This document shows, piece after piece, positions 8,196-15,469 of a DNA stretch of 64,000 bases; positions within the stretch are counted from its first letter, which is position 1; every line of letters begins with the position of its first letter. The notes beneath the pieces are model-generated. The model was given only the letters and a program-made list of their open reading frames with translations. It was not told the origin of the DNA and made no database searches. The stretch comes from Enterobacter ludwigii (GTDB taxonomy: Bacteria; Pseudomonadota; Gammaproteobacteria; Enterobacterales; Enterobacteriaceae): contig NZ_CP017279.1 in NCBI RefSeq assembly GCF_001750725.1, positions 3,658,001-3,722,000 on the forward strand, written 5' to 3'. The position numbers and the translations under genes were made by a program.

Positions 8196-9689
8196 ATGAA
8201 AAAATTAACGCTAGCGGCATCGGTCGCTCTGCTGGTGCTTTCGTTTGCAAATATGCCAGCCTGGTCGCAGCCGTCTAAAGAAACATTACAAAATAAAAGC
8301 ATTAGCCATATTAAAGATTTTTTCCCACGGGTCGAAGGCTCCTTTGTTGGCGACCCGATGCCGGTCTATAACGACGGTGAATTTGATATTTTTTATCTGA
8401 ACGATATCCGCGGCGGCAGCGACCTCGGGGTACACGCCATACATCTGCTGTCGAGCAGCAACTTATATGATTATCAAAACCATTCGGAAGTGATTCCCTA
8501 CGTTAACGACGTGGACGATCCTGAACTGCTGCTGGGAACCGGTTCAATGATTAAAGTCGGCGATACCTGGCATGCCTGGTACACCGCACACAATGAAAAC
8601 GTGTTCCCGGTTGAATCGATAATGCATGCCACCAGTAAAGATCGCCTTCACTGGGTAAAACATCCGCAGAATACTATTCTGCCGGGCGCTAGCTACCGGG
8701 GGAATGACTTCCGGGATCCGCATGTCGTTTGGGTTGAAGAAAAGAAAGAATACTGGATGTTAATTACCACCCGCAGCAACGGGCGCGGGGTGATTGCCCG
8801 CTACAGCTCAACCGATTTGGAAAACTGGCAGGACCGCGGCGTATTTTTTGATAACGACACCATTACCAGCAATGCCAATCTCGAATGCCCGACGCTAGTC
8901 TTCTTCAACGGACGCTGGTATCTCAGCTTTAGCGACCAATGGCCGTTGCGCCTGACCCAGTACCGGGTCGCCGACAATCCGGAAGGACCGTGGCAAAAAA
9001 TGGATAACTATGTGGTCGATGGATCGGGTTTTTACGCGGGAAAACTGGCGCTTAAAAACGATCGCCTGTTTGTCTTCGGCTGGATCCCGACCAAAGCGGG
9101 CACCCGCGACGGCGGCAACATTGACTGGGCAGGAAATCTGGTTGCCCATGAGCTCACCTCAGATAGCAACGGGCGGCTCAACAGCATCCTTCCCCAGGAG
9201 CTTCGCACGGTGATCAATAACAACCCTGGTCCGGTAACCCCCTTAACGAGCAGTAAAACGCTAAACATAGCAACGCAGTTCGGCCCGCTGCAGTCATCTG
9301 TCTATCCGCCATTGCCCAAAAAAGGAGAGCTAAGCGCGACGATAGACGTTCCCTCTGCCGGAATGGTGATGAGCTTTGGTCTGACCGACGACAGGGTGGC
9401 TGACGCAACGCTCAACGTTGTGTTCAACAGGAGCAAGGGGAAGGTTTATTTTTTCAACGCTCCGCTGGCGTCGATTCACCAGGCCAACGCTGAATCCTGG
9501 GTGGATGTTCCGCTCGATGAAAAACTTGAGCTACGCGTTCTGATCCAGGACTCGATTGCCGTCTTTTATATCAACGATAAGGCGGCATTCAGCACCCGGA
9601 TGTATTCCATGCAGAACAAGCCATGGAGCATTAGCCTGCCTCAAAGCGATAATTTTCACGCGACGCTGAAAATAAAAGAAATGATTTAA
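8196..9689 (+). CDS. Exported GH32-like fructan-active enzyme
   Basis: This 497-residue protein has a clear Sec signal peptide (residues 1-25, cleavage after AWS) and a five-bladed-propeller glycosidase body. The usual WMNDPNG is replaced by VGDPMPVYNDG near residue 52. The nucleophile Asp is kept there, the second Asp lies in NDFRDPHVVW and the acid/base Glu in LECPTLVFF. A C-terminal lectin-like domain ends IAVFYINDKAAFSTRMY. It should act on fructan or fructo-oligosaccharides in the periplasm as hydrolase or fructotransferase; the altered first motif makes the exact reaction uncertain. It sits between two porin genes with gaps of 14 and 12 bp, so all three are surely one transcript. Confidence 0.8.
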   Translation: MKKLTLAASVALLVLSFANMPAWSQPSKETLQNKSISHIKDFFPRVEGSFVGDPMPVYNDGEFDIFYLNDIRGGSDLGVHAIHLLSSSNLYDYQNHSEVIPYVNDVDDPELLLGTGSMIKVGDTWHAWYTAHNENVFPVESIMHATSKDRLHWVKHPQNTILPGASYRGNDFRDPHVVWVEEKKEYWMLITTRSNGRGVIARYSSTDLENWQDRGVFFDNDTITSNANLECPTLVFFNGRWYLSFSDQWPLRLTQYRVADNPEGPWQKMDNYVVDGSGFYAGKLALKNDRLFVFGWIPTKAGTRDGGNIDWAGNLVAHELTSDSNGRLNSILPQELRTVINNNPGPVTPLTSSKTLNIATQFGPLQSSVYPPLPKKGELSATIDVPSAGMVMSFGLTDDRVADATLNVVFNRSKGKVYFFNAPLASIHQANAESWVDVPLDEKLELRVLIQDSIAVFYINDKAAFSTRMYSMQNKPWSISLPQSDNFHATLKIKEMI

Positions 9690-9701
9690 CGGGATATTAT
9701 T

Positions 9702-10715
9702 ATGAAAAACCATCATGCCCTGACTGTTATTTTTGCTCTTCTGTTTCCGGCGCTGGCGAATGCAAGTATGAGCATCATGAAGGATTTGTCGGGAAAGGTT
9801 GTTGCCGTGGATCCGTGGTCATATCTGGATGAGGATGTGATGTGGACCTCAGCCCGCTCCTCTAATCCTACCGGTGGCCGCGTTCACGGACAGCTGAAAA
9901 TGAAATATGCCATCGAGGATAATAACTGGCGTAACAGCCATTTCCACAGCGGGAAGGATTCACTGACTTTTGTGCAGGGGGTTATGCATCACGATGCGTT
10001 ACCCGGCTGGTATCTGGCTTTCTCTGAGGGCAGAACCACCAACTATAACGGGACGTGGGAAGATCAGACTTACCTCAGCCAGAATCAGTGGACCCAGCTG
10101 ATTATCGGCCATGAATATTTCTACAAACGGCTGCGCTACGGCTGGGATGTTATGGGCGGAAGCTCGTCAATTGAGGACCGCTGGCAGGGGCGCATCAAGC
10201 TGTTTACCGATCTGCGCGTCACGGACAGCCTCTCCTTCTTTAACTACCTGTACCAGCAGGTTGACCACCGCCGCAGCGGCGGTTCACAAAATGACCGTGA
10301 CGTGCGTTCATTTCAGATTGAACCCGGTGTTCAATACATTATCAACAACACCACCGGGGTCTGGTTCCGCCAACAGTTCGCTTCCGCCATTTTAGACCGG
10401 GCGCAGTGGGGCGATATCGACGAAAAAAGCTGGAGCACCTCATTCGGCGTCTGGCACAACTGGGGGAGGCTATCCACAACGCTCAGCGGAGGGTACGGGC
10501 ATTATAAGAAAGATAATGCCCAGCCCGAGGATGGCGAAGTATTCCAGAATACCCGCAATCGCTACCTGAAGGTGTCAGCGAATTATCCTTTGACCTCCCG
10601 CTTCACGGTGTCCGGGGAAGTTACCGGCTCGTTGATAAAGCAGAGCGGAAGCTGGGTCACTAACGGCGATGCCATCGCTACCGATTATAAGGTGATGCTG
10701 GATTATAACTTTTAA
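9702..10715 (+). CDS. Second outer-membrane beta-barrel porin of the fructan cluster
   Basis: This 337-residue protein has a signal peptide (MKNHHALTVIFALLFPALANA), then alternating amphipathic strands to a C-terminal DYNF, the BAM signal. It is a diverged paralogue of the porin two genes upstream but lacks that protein's Ser/Ala-rich extension, so its barrel begins soon after the signal. It probably admits a different size class of fructan product, or supplements the first porin. The family is again best described as OmpG/KdgM-like; I am sure of outer-membrane location and less sure of the subfamily. Confidence 0.75.
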   Translation: MKNHHALTVIFALLFPALANASMSIMKDLSGKVVAVDPWSYLDEDVMWTSARSSNPTGGRVHGQLKMKYAIEDNNWRNSHFHSGKDSLTFVQGVMHHDALPGWYLAFSEGRTTNYNGTWEDQTYLSQNQWTQLIIGHEYFYKRLRYGWDVMGGSSSIEDRWQGRIKLFTDLRVTDSLSFFNYLYQQVDHRRSGGSQNDRDVRSFQIEPGVQYIINNTTGVWFRQQFASAILDRAQWGDIDEKSWSTSFGVWHNWGRLSTTLSGGYGHYKKDNAQPEDGEVFQNTRNRYLKVSANYPLTSRFTVSGEVTGSLIKQSGSWVTNGDAIATDYKVMLDYNF

Positions 10716-10830
10716 CAGATAGGTTTGAATGACCGGCGGGGCATGGATACGGTTAGGCTATAGCGCAAAACCTGACGTGCCCGCAGGTCGTGTATGTATA
10801 AAATTAGTTAATTATTATTGAGGAAAAGTC

Positions 10831-11781
10831 ATGAATATCTGGACGCTTGGCGATGCGGTGGTCGATCTTCTACCCCTTTCAGACATGCAGTATCAGGCCT
10901 GTGCAGGAGGAGCCCCGTTCAACGTTGCGGTCGGTACCGCACGCTTACGCAGCCAGAGCGGTTTTATCGGCCGGGTCGGTGACGACGACTTTGGTCATTT
11001 TTTAAAAACAACGCTGTCTGATTCAGGCGTCTCAACCGCAGGCCTTCAGCTGGATAGCCAGTACAGAACCAGCACGGTGCTGGTCTCGCTCAACGATGAT
11101 GGAGAGCGCGGGTTTACGTTTTTAACCAATCCTTCCGCGGATCAGTTTTTAACGCCCGACGGACTTCCAGAATTTAACGACGATATTCTGCACTTTTGCT
11201 CGCTGGCGCTGGTCGCCGAAGTTTGCCGCACTACGTTAGCCACCGCTATCGGCAAAGTTAAGCAGCGTGGGGGATTGCTGAGTTTTGATGTGAATTTACG
11301 CGAGCAAATGTGGCTCGATAAGCGTCACATGCTCGATACTGTGCGCCAATTTTCCTCACAGGCCGACATTCTTAAACTCTCGGAGGAAGAATGGTACTGG
11401 ATGACGGGCACGCACGATTTTACCCGAGCTCTTGACGCCCTTAAGGCATTCCCCGCGCAGCTAAAGTTAGTGACCTACGGCGCGCAGGGTGCCATGGTGC
11501 TCTGGCGCGACGGCGTCATCCATTTTAACGGTTATACCGTCGACAGTGTTGATACCACCGGGGCTGGCGACGCTTTTGTCGCCGGTTTGCTGGCCTGGAT
11601 TGCACAAAACGGGATGCCGGAGAGCTTTGAACAGCTCCACCAGGCCGTTGCTCAGGCCGGTGCCTGCGGTGCCCTCGCGACAACCCGCAAAGGTGCGCTG
11701 ACCGCTCTGCCGGATACCGACGCGCTTGATGCTTTTATTAGCCAATTTTCTCTGCCCGACTACGAGGTTAAAAACGTCTAA
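10831..11781 (+). CDS. cscK: Fructokinase, PfkB family
   Basis: This 316-residue sugar kinase carries CAGGAPFNVAVG near residue 28 (sugar-binding glycine pair), FIGRVGDDDFG, and the C-terminal VDTTGAGDAFVAGLLAW signature near 240 with the catalytic Asp. It closely follows remembered CscK/ScrK sequences (LKLSEEEWYWMTG; GALATTRKGALTALP). It phosphorylates fructose released by the invertase to fructose-6-phosphate in the cytoplasm. GAGGAAAAG precedes the ATG. A 115-bp gap separates it from the porin and a terminator follows, so it is the last gene of the csc cluster. Confidence 0.9.
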   Translation: MNIWTLGDAVVDLLPLSDMQYQACAGGAPFNVAVGTARLRSQSGFIGRVGDDDFGHFLKTTLSDSGVSTAGLQLDSQYRTSTVLVSLNDDGERGFTFLTNPSADQFLTPDGLPEFNDDILHFCSLALVAEVCRTTLATAIGKVKQRGGLLSFDVNLREQMWLDKRHMLDTVRQFSSQADILKLSEEEWYWMTGTHDFTRALDALKAFPAQLKLVTYGAQGAMVLWRDGVIHFNGYTVDSVDTTGAGDAFVAGLLAWIAQNGMPESFEQLHQAVAQAGACGALATTRKGALTALPDTDALDAFISQFSLPDYEVKNV

Positions 11782-11816
11782 ATACCATAGCTGCACGATC
11801 TCCATCCAGAAAACAG

Positions 11817-11849
11817 GGCCGGGCTAAGCTGGAATATTCGGCCTTTTTT
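11817..11849 (+). terminator. Terminator after cscK
   Basis: GGCCG (11817-11821) and CGGCC (11839-11843) close a loop and are followed by TTTTTT, marking the end of the csc transcript. Confidence 0.55.
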
Positions 11850-11941
11850 CCACTTTATCCTGGGAGCCGCACTCACAGGAAAATCACAGTCCGGCGTCTG
11901 CCGATGCATGGTTGTATTTTTCACTGGAAGAGGAAAGGGGA

Positions 11942-12244
11942 ATGATAGTCAGAACAGGACACGGCTGTGTTCCGCTAAAACATGCGCAAGGTTTTGCAAA
12001 ACACCTTGAGAACACGGGTGTGGAGCACATACCGGGAAACAGAGGTGCATTCGTGCGCAGTGAAACCCAGGGCGACTGGCCGCATTTCTTTCTGGCAAAA
12101 CGGTGGCAGGATCTGCAGTCGATCAAAGAATTTGCCGGAGAAAACTATCACATGGCGGTGACCTACCCGGACGATGAAGAGTTTGAGCTACTTTCCGAGC
12201 CTTACGTCTTTCAACATGTTGTGGAGACCGTTTCACCCCTTTAG
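11942..12244 (+). CDS. Antibiotic-biosynthesis-monooxygenase-like (ABM fold) protein
   Basis: This 100-residue protein begins MIVRTGHGCVPLKHAQGFAKHL and continues with FFLAKRWQDLQSIKEFAGENYHMAVTY. That is the ferredoxin-like alpha/beta layout of small ABM-type dimers, in which a strand, a helix and W-x-D-x2-S-x2-x-F motifs recur. Many such proteins are unassigned heme- or quinol-handling enzymes, and no substrate can be named here. The start is set by AGGAAAGGGGA directly upstream; an earlier in-frame ATG at 11912 has no ribosome site. Confidence 0.65.
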   Translation: MIVRTGHGCVPLKHAQGFAKHLENTGVEHIPGNRGAFVRSETQGDWPHFFLAKRWQDLQSIKEFAGENYHMAVTYPDDEEFELLSEPYVFQHVVETVSPL

Positions 12245-12410
12245 GCTTATTTCTTGGGTAATCTCCCGGTTACCCGATTTGCTACAGCATCCTTGTTATC
12301 GTAAAGGCTACACCTTCGCTCCCTGCGGTGGGTTTAGCGGGCCGACGCCACGCTATCCATTATCAAGGGGGCATGACGGGCTTCGACCTGAACACTGGGC
12401 TAGCGTTTAT

Positions 12411-12843
12411 TCAGATAATTTTGCGCTTCTCTAATCGAACGTCAGCATCATCAATATCCGTTTCATTACCCCAGCCGAGGTGCCTGTAAAACTGCACCGC
12501 ACGGCTGTTTTTAGCGCTAGGCAATTTGATGATGTTTAAACAGCTCTGTTTCCGCGGCGCTGACCAGCCCACGTCCTATCCCCTTATTCTCATAATCAGG
12601 AACTACACATGCGGAAAACAGACAGCCTTCATCCGTTAAAATCATTGAAAACCCAACGATTTTCCCGTTATCAACCGCCACCCAGGCGCAGGGGCCTTGC
12701 GCTATCATAGCGGCTATCGTGGCCTCGGTGATCCCCATCTGCTGCATCTCTTTACGGCTGAGATGATTCTCGGTCACCGAGGTTCTGACGTCGAAAATAG
12801 CTTCCACGTCTGAGGCATGGGCAAGTCTAAACTGAATTCCCAT
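12411..12843 (-). pseudogene. GNAT acetyltransferase broken by a frameshift
   Basis: From 12843 the frame [20 protein letters not shown] reads as a normal GNAT protein through CVVPDYENKGIGRGLVSAAE (acetyl-CoA motif) to KHHQIA, where it meets TAG at about 12519. One frame over, the sequence continues at once with SAKNSRAVQFYRHLGW, the expected motif B and C-terminal strand, ending at TGA 12411-12413. The simplest reading is a small deletion at about 12517-12523 in an otherwise intact gene of about 145 codons. Residual activity is unlikely because motif B is lost. Confidence 0.75.
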
Positions 12844-12890
12844 TAGGTTTGCTTCCTGCAGGATTGAAATGGTGTGTAAGGGCCTACGCG

Positions 12891-13325
12891 AGTGTATTTT
12901 GTCAGCCCCGCTTACAGGAATTGACCAGTCGGCTGATTGCGCTAGGCGTAAAGGTACGATTCGGTATCCATCCAGTAGCCGGGCGTTTACCGGGACATAT
13001 GAACATGCTGCTGGCGGAAGCACAAGTCTCCTACGATATAGTGCTGGAGATGGAGGAGATTAATGACGACTTCAGTGATACCGACGTGGTGCTGGTCATC
13101 GGCGCCAACGACACCGTTAACCCTGCTGCACAGGAAGATCCCGGAAGCCCCATCGCAGGTATGCCGGTACTGGAAGTGTGGAAAGCACAGCAGGTGGTGG
13201 TGTTCAAACGTTCGATGAATACTGGCTACGCAGGCGTACAGAACCCCCTGTTCTTTAGAGAAAATACCACTATGCTGTTTGGTGATGCAAAAGCGAGCAT
13301 AGAGGCGATACTTGCGCAGCTCTAA
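12891..13325 (+). pseudogene. pntB: 3' fragment of pntB (NAD(P) transhydrogenase beta subunit)
   Basis: The frame contains [20 protein letters not shown], then [26 protein letters not shown] and [18 protein letters not shown], the NADP-binding domain III at the C-terminus of PntB. Only about 145 of about 460 codons remain; the transmembrane part and most of the protein are missing. Its 5' end butts against the divergent acetyltransferase gene, so no promoter of its own is expected. The remaining frame is still open to its natural stop, which suggests fairly recent capture. A full pntAB should exist elsewhere in the genome. Confidence 0.85.
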
Positions 13326-13748
13326 TTAATTGATTAGACGTACTGGATGCATTGCAGAGGGTGATGGAAGAGTACATCACCACCTGAAATTTTGCTCGAG
13401 TCAGAATCAGGGTATTACATTGAATATCAACACTGTTCGCCCGGCGCAAGATAGTTCTGACACATCGTTAAAAGTAAGAAGCTCATCCTGAGGTCGGTTG
13501 TGCCAGTAGGGTAATGGCTTAACAGAAGGACAGATTCAAGATGAGCTTCAGGTGAATTACATTGCCTGTGACATAAGCTAAAGGCAGTGATGAAACTTAG
13601 GGTAAAGTATGAATGAGCATGTGGTTCTAAAATTTCTTGATTAGCTGGATATATTTTTCGGTACATATCACATTCGGTAGTAAAGATGCATTTTTCTGCA
13701 CACCTAGGATACCCAGACAGTCTTCAATAAATGAATGGGCTTATCATC
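13326..13748. other. Gap with only the DUF1062 gene-end relic
   Basis: No gene is seen between the pntB fragment and the truncated VOC gene. The only recognisable content is the relic listed separately at 13432-13525. Confidence 0.5.
13432..13525 (+). repeat. Decayed second copy of the DUF1062 gene end
   Basis: The bases CTGTTCGCCCGGCGCAAGAT start a stretch that aligns to 2549-2640 at roughly 75-80% identity, covering the last dozen codons (LFARRKIVLTHR, stop) and about 60 bp beyond it (TGCCAGTA, GGCTTAA). The two copies are direct repeats flanking the csc cluster and the gene fragments at 11.9-13.4 kb. Confidence 0.7.
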
Positions 13749-14093
13749 ATGATTTCTCATCTTGACCATCATGTTCTGACTACCCGCGCTCGGCAGGCTT
13801 GTGTCGAGTTCTATCGCGACGTGCTTGGTATGGAAGTGATTCTGTTCGGTGCAGACAGAACGGCACTTAAATTTGGGCAGCAGAAAATCAACATCCATGA
13901 ATATGGCAGGGAAATCGAGCCAAAGGCACATCTGCCAGTGCCCAGATCTTTGGACTTATGCTTTATCGTCCGGTTACCAATGGCAGAACTGCTTACCCAC
14001 CTCAGAACTCACAACGTTGCTATTGAAGAAGGGCCTTCAAGAAGAATTGGCGCGTGTTGGAGTATTGAGTCCGTGTATCCTCGCATAATGTGA
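13749..14093 (+). pseudogene. VOC family gene lacking its last strand
   Basis: From MISHLDHHVLTTRARQ the frame gives a VOC protein with the first His ligand (LDHHVL), a FYRDVLGMEVI helix and a DLCFIV strand. After RIGACWSIESVYPR it ends IM-stop, where family members continue with DPDGNxxE, which supplies the last metal ligand. About 15 residues are therefore missing and the protein is probably inactive. The break lies just ahead of the promoter region of the galactoside operon, so it may mark the junction where that operon was inserted. Confidence 0.6.
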
Positions 14094-14167
14094 AGCAGTT
14101 CACGCTCGTCTCGCCGCAGCAGATTATTACTGGTTGATAGCGAAACATTTATGACTCCTCGTAATGC

Positions 14168-14183
14168 GAAACGGTAACGTTTC
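14168..14183. promoter_or_regulatory. Dyad upstream of the galactoside operon
   Basis: GAAACG-GTAA-CGTTTC is a perfect 6-bp inverted repeat about 45 bp before the permease start. It may be an operator for a repressor such as a LacI/GalR member, or part of the site of the AraC-type regulator encoded at the operon's end. Confidence 0.45.
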
Positions 14184-14228
14184 TCGTGTCTCTGCAACAA
14201 GATTCCTGTGTGAGAAAACGAGGGTATC

Positions 14229-15452
14229 ATGAATAAAAATTACTCTATGAGCTGCTTGTTCTTCCTGTTTTTCTTTATCGGCTGGGGCTGCTGCTACCCC
14301 TATCTGTCGCTGTGGCTGACCGAAACCATCGGTATCAGCTATACCGACGTTGGTCTGGTTTATTCGTTTACCGCCATCATCGCGGTTTGCGTGCAGCCGC
14401 TGTTCGGTTTTATCTCCGACAAGCTGGTCTACCGTAAACACCTGATGTGGATGCTGGCCATCATCATCACGCTGTTTGCCCCTTGGTGGATCTACGTTTT
14501 CGCCCCGCTGCTGAAGTACAACGTTATTCTCGGCGCGCTGGCGGGCGGGGTGTATATCGGGATGGCCTACGGCGCGGGCTGCGGTATCTGTGAAGCCTAT
14601 ATTGATAAAGTCAGCCGCGCCTCCGGCTTCGAGTTTGGCCGCGCGCGCATGTTTGGCGGTATTGGAGCAGCCATCGGCACTTTTGCCGCCGGCAAGCTCT
14701 ACGGTATCGATCAGAACATGATTTTCTGGCTGGCCAGCGCCGCTGGCGCCTGCCTGCTGCTGATAGTCTGGAAAACCAAGGTGGATACCTCCGGCACAGC
14801 CGGTCAACAGCAAATGAAAACCACCCCCGTCACCTTTCACGACGCGGTGGCGCTGCTGAAGCTGAAAAAGTTCTGGTTTTTCGCCATCTATACGATCGGC
14901 GTCGGCGCGGTCTATGAAACCTACGACCAGCAGTTTGCCATCTACTACAGCCACTTCTTTGAGAGCAAAGCGCGCGGCGCGGAAGTCTTCGGCTATCTGA
15001 CCACCGGGCAGATCTTCCTCGATGCGGTAGTCATGTTCTTCGCCCCGTGGTTCGTCAATAAAATCGGTCCGAAAAACGCCCTGCTGTACTGCGGCATGAT
15101 CATGAGCCTGCGCATCATCGGCTCGGCCTGGGCGATTGGCCCGGTTTCCATCAGCCTGATCAAACTGCTGCACGGCTTCGAGAGTTCGGTGCTGCTGGTG
15201 GCCGCGCTGAAATATATCGCCGCCAACTTCAATCCGCTGCTTTCCGCCACCGTTTATCTGATTGGCTTCCAGTTCGCCAAGAGCTTTAGCTCTATTTTCC
15301 TCTCCACCGGGATTGGCCATATGTATCAGAGCATGGGTTTCACCAGCAGTTACATCGTGCTGGGCGGCATCGCCCTGTGCTTCACCCTGCTCTCCTTTAT
15401 CACATTGGATAAGGCGCGATTTTTCGCCCTGCAGACCGCAACCACACACTAA
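14229..15452 (+). CDS. LacY-family galactoside:proton symporter
   Basis: This 407-residue twelve-segment permease shares the LacY-family marks: GFISDKLVYRKHLMW, CGICEAYIDKVSR (counterpart of the LacY Glu126 region), FEFGRARMFGG (Arg144 region), YETYDQQFAIYY and WFVNKIGPKNALLYCG, with a charged LLHGFES segment in the last third. It should import a beta- or alpha-galactoside with protons across the inner membrane. The following GH42 gene begins 18 bp after its stop, so the imported sugar is probably lactose, a galacto-oligosaccharide or a related beta-galactoside. It is a diverged paralogue of CscB in this window. Confidence 0.85.
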   Translation: MNKNYSMSCLFFLFFFIGWGCCYPYLSLWLTETIGISYTDVGLVYSFTAIIAVCVQPLFGFISDKLVYRKHLMWMLAIIITLFAPWWIYVFAPLLKYNVILGALAGGVYIGMAYGAGCGICEAYIDKVSRASGFEFGRARMFGGIGAAIGTFAAGKLYGIDQNMIFWLASAAGACLLLIVWKTKVDTSGTAGQQQMKTTPVTFHDAVALLKLKKFWFFAIYTIGVGAVYETYDQQFAIYYSHFFESKARGAEVFGYLTTGQIFLDAVVMFFAPWFVNKIGPKNALLYCGMIMSLRIIGSAWAIGPVSISLIKLLHGFESSVLLVAALKYIAANFNPLLSATVYLIGFQFAKSFSSIFLSTGIGHMYQSMGFTSSYIVLGGIALCFTLLSFITLDKARFFALQTATTH

Positions 15453-15469
15453 TGACACGAGGTAACCGC

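Noticed and set aside
14127..15458. 443-codon minus-strand frame opposite the LacY-type permease
   Set aside because: Product is Gln/Gly/Asp/His-rich with no motif; it is the antisense shadow of a hydrophobic transporter gene.
15452..15469. Earlier ATG for the GH42 gene overlapping the permease stop
   Set aside because: The ATG at 15470 has a GAGG site, and the conserved GH42 N-terminus begins there.
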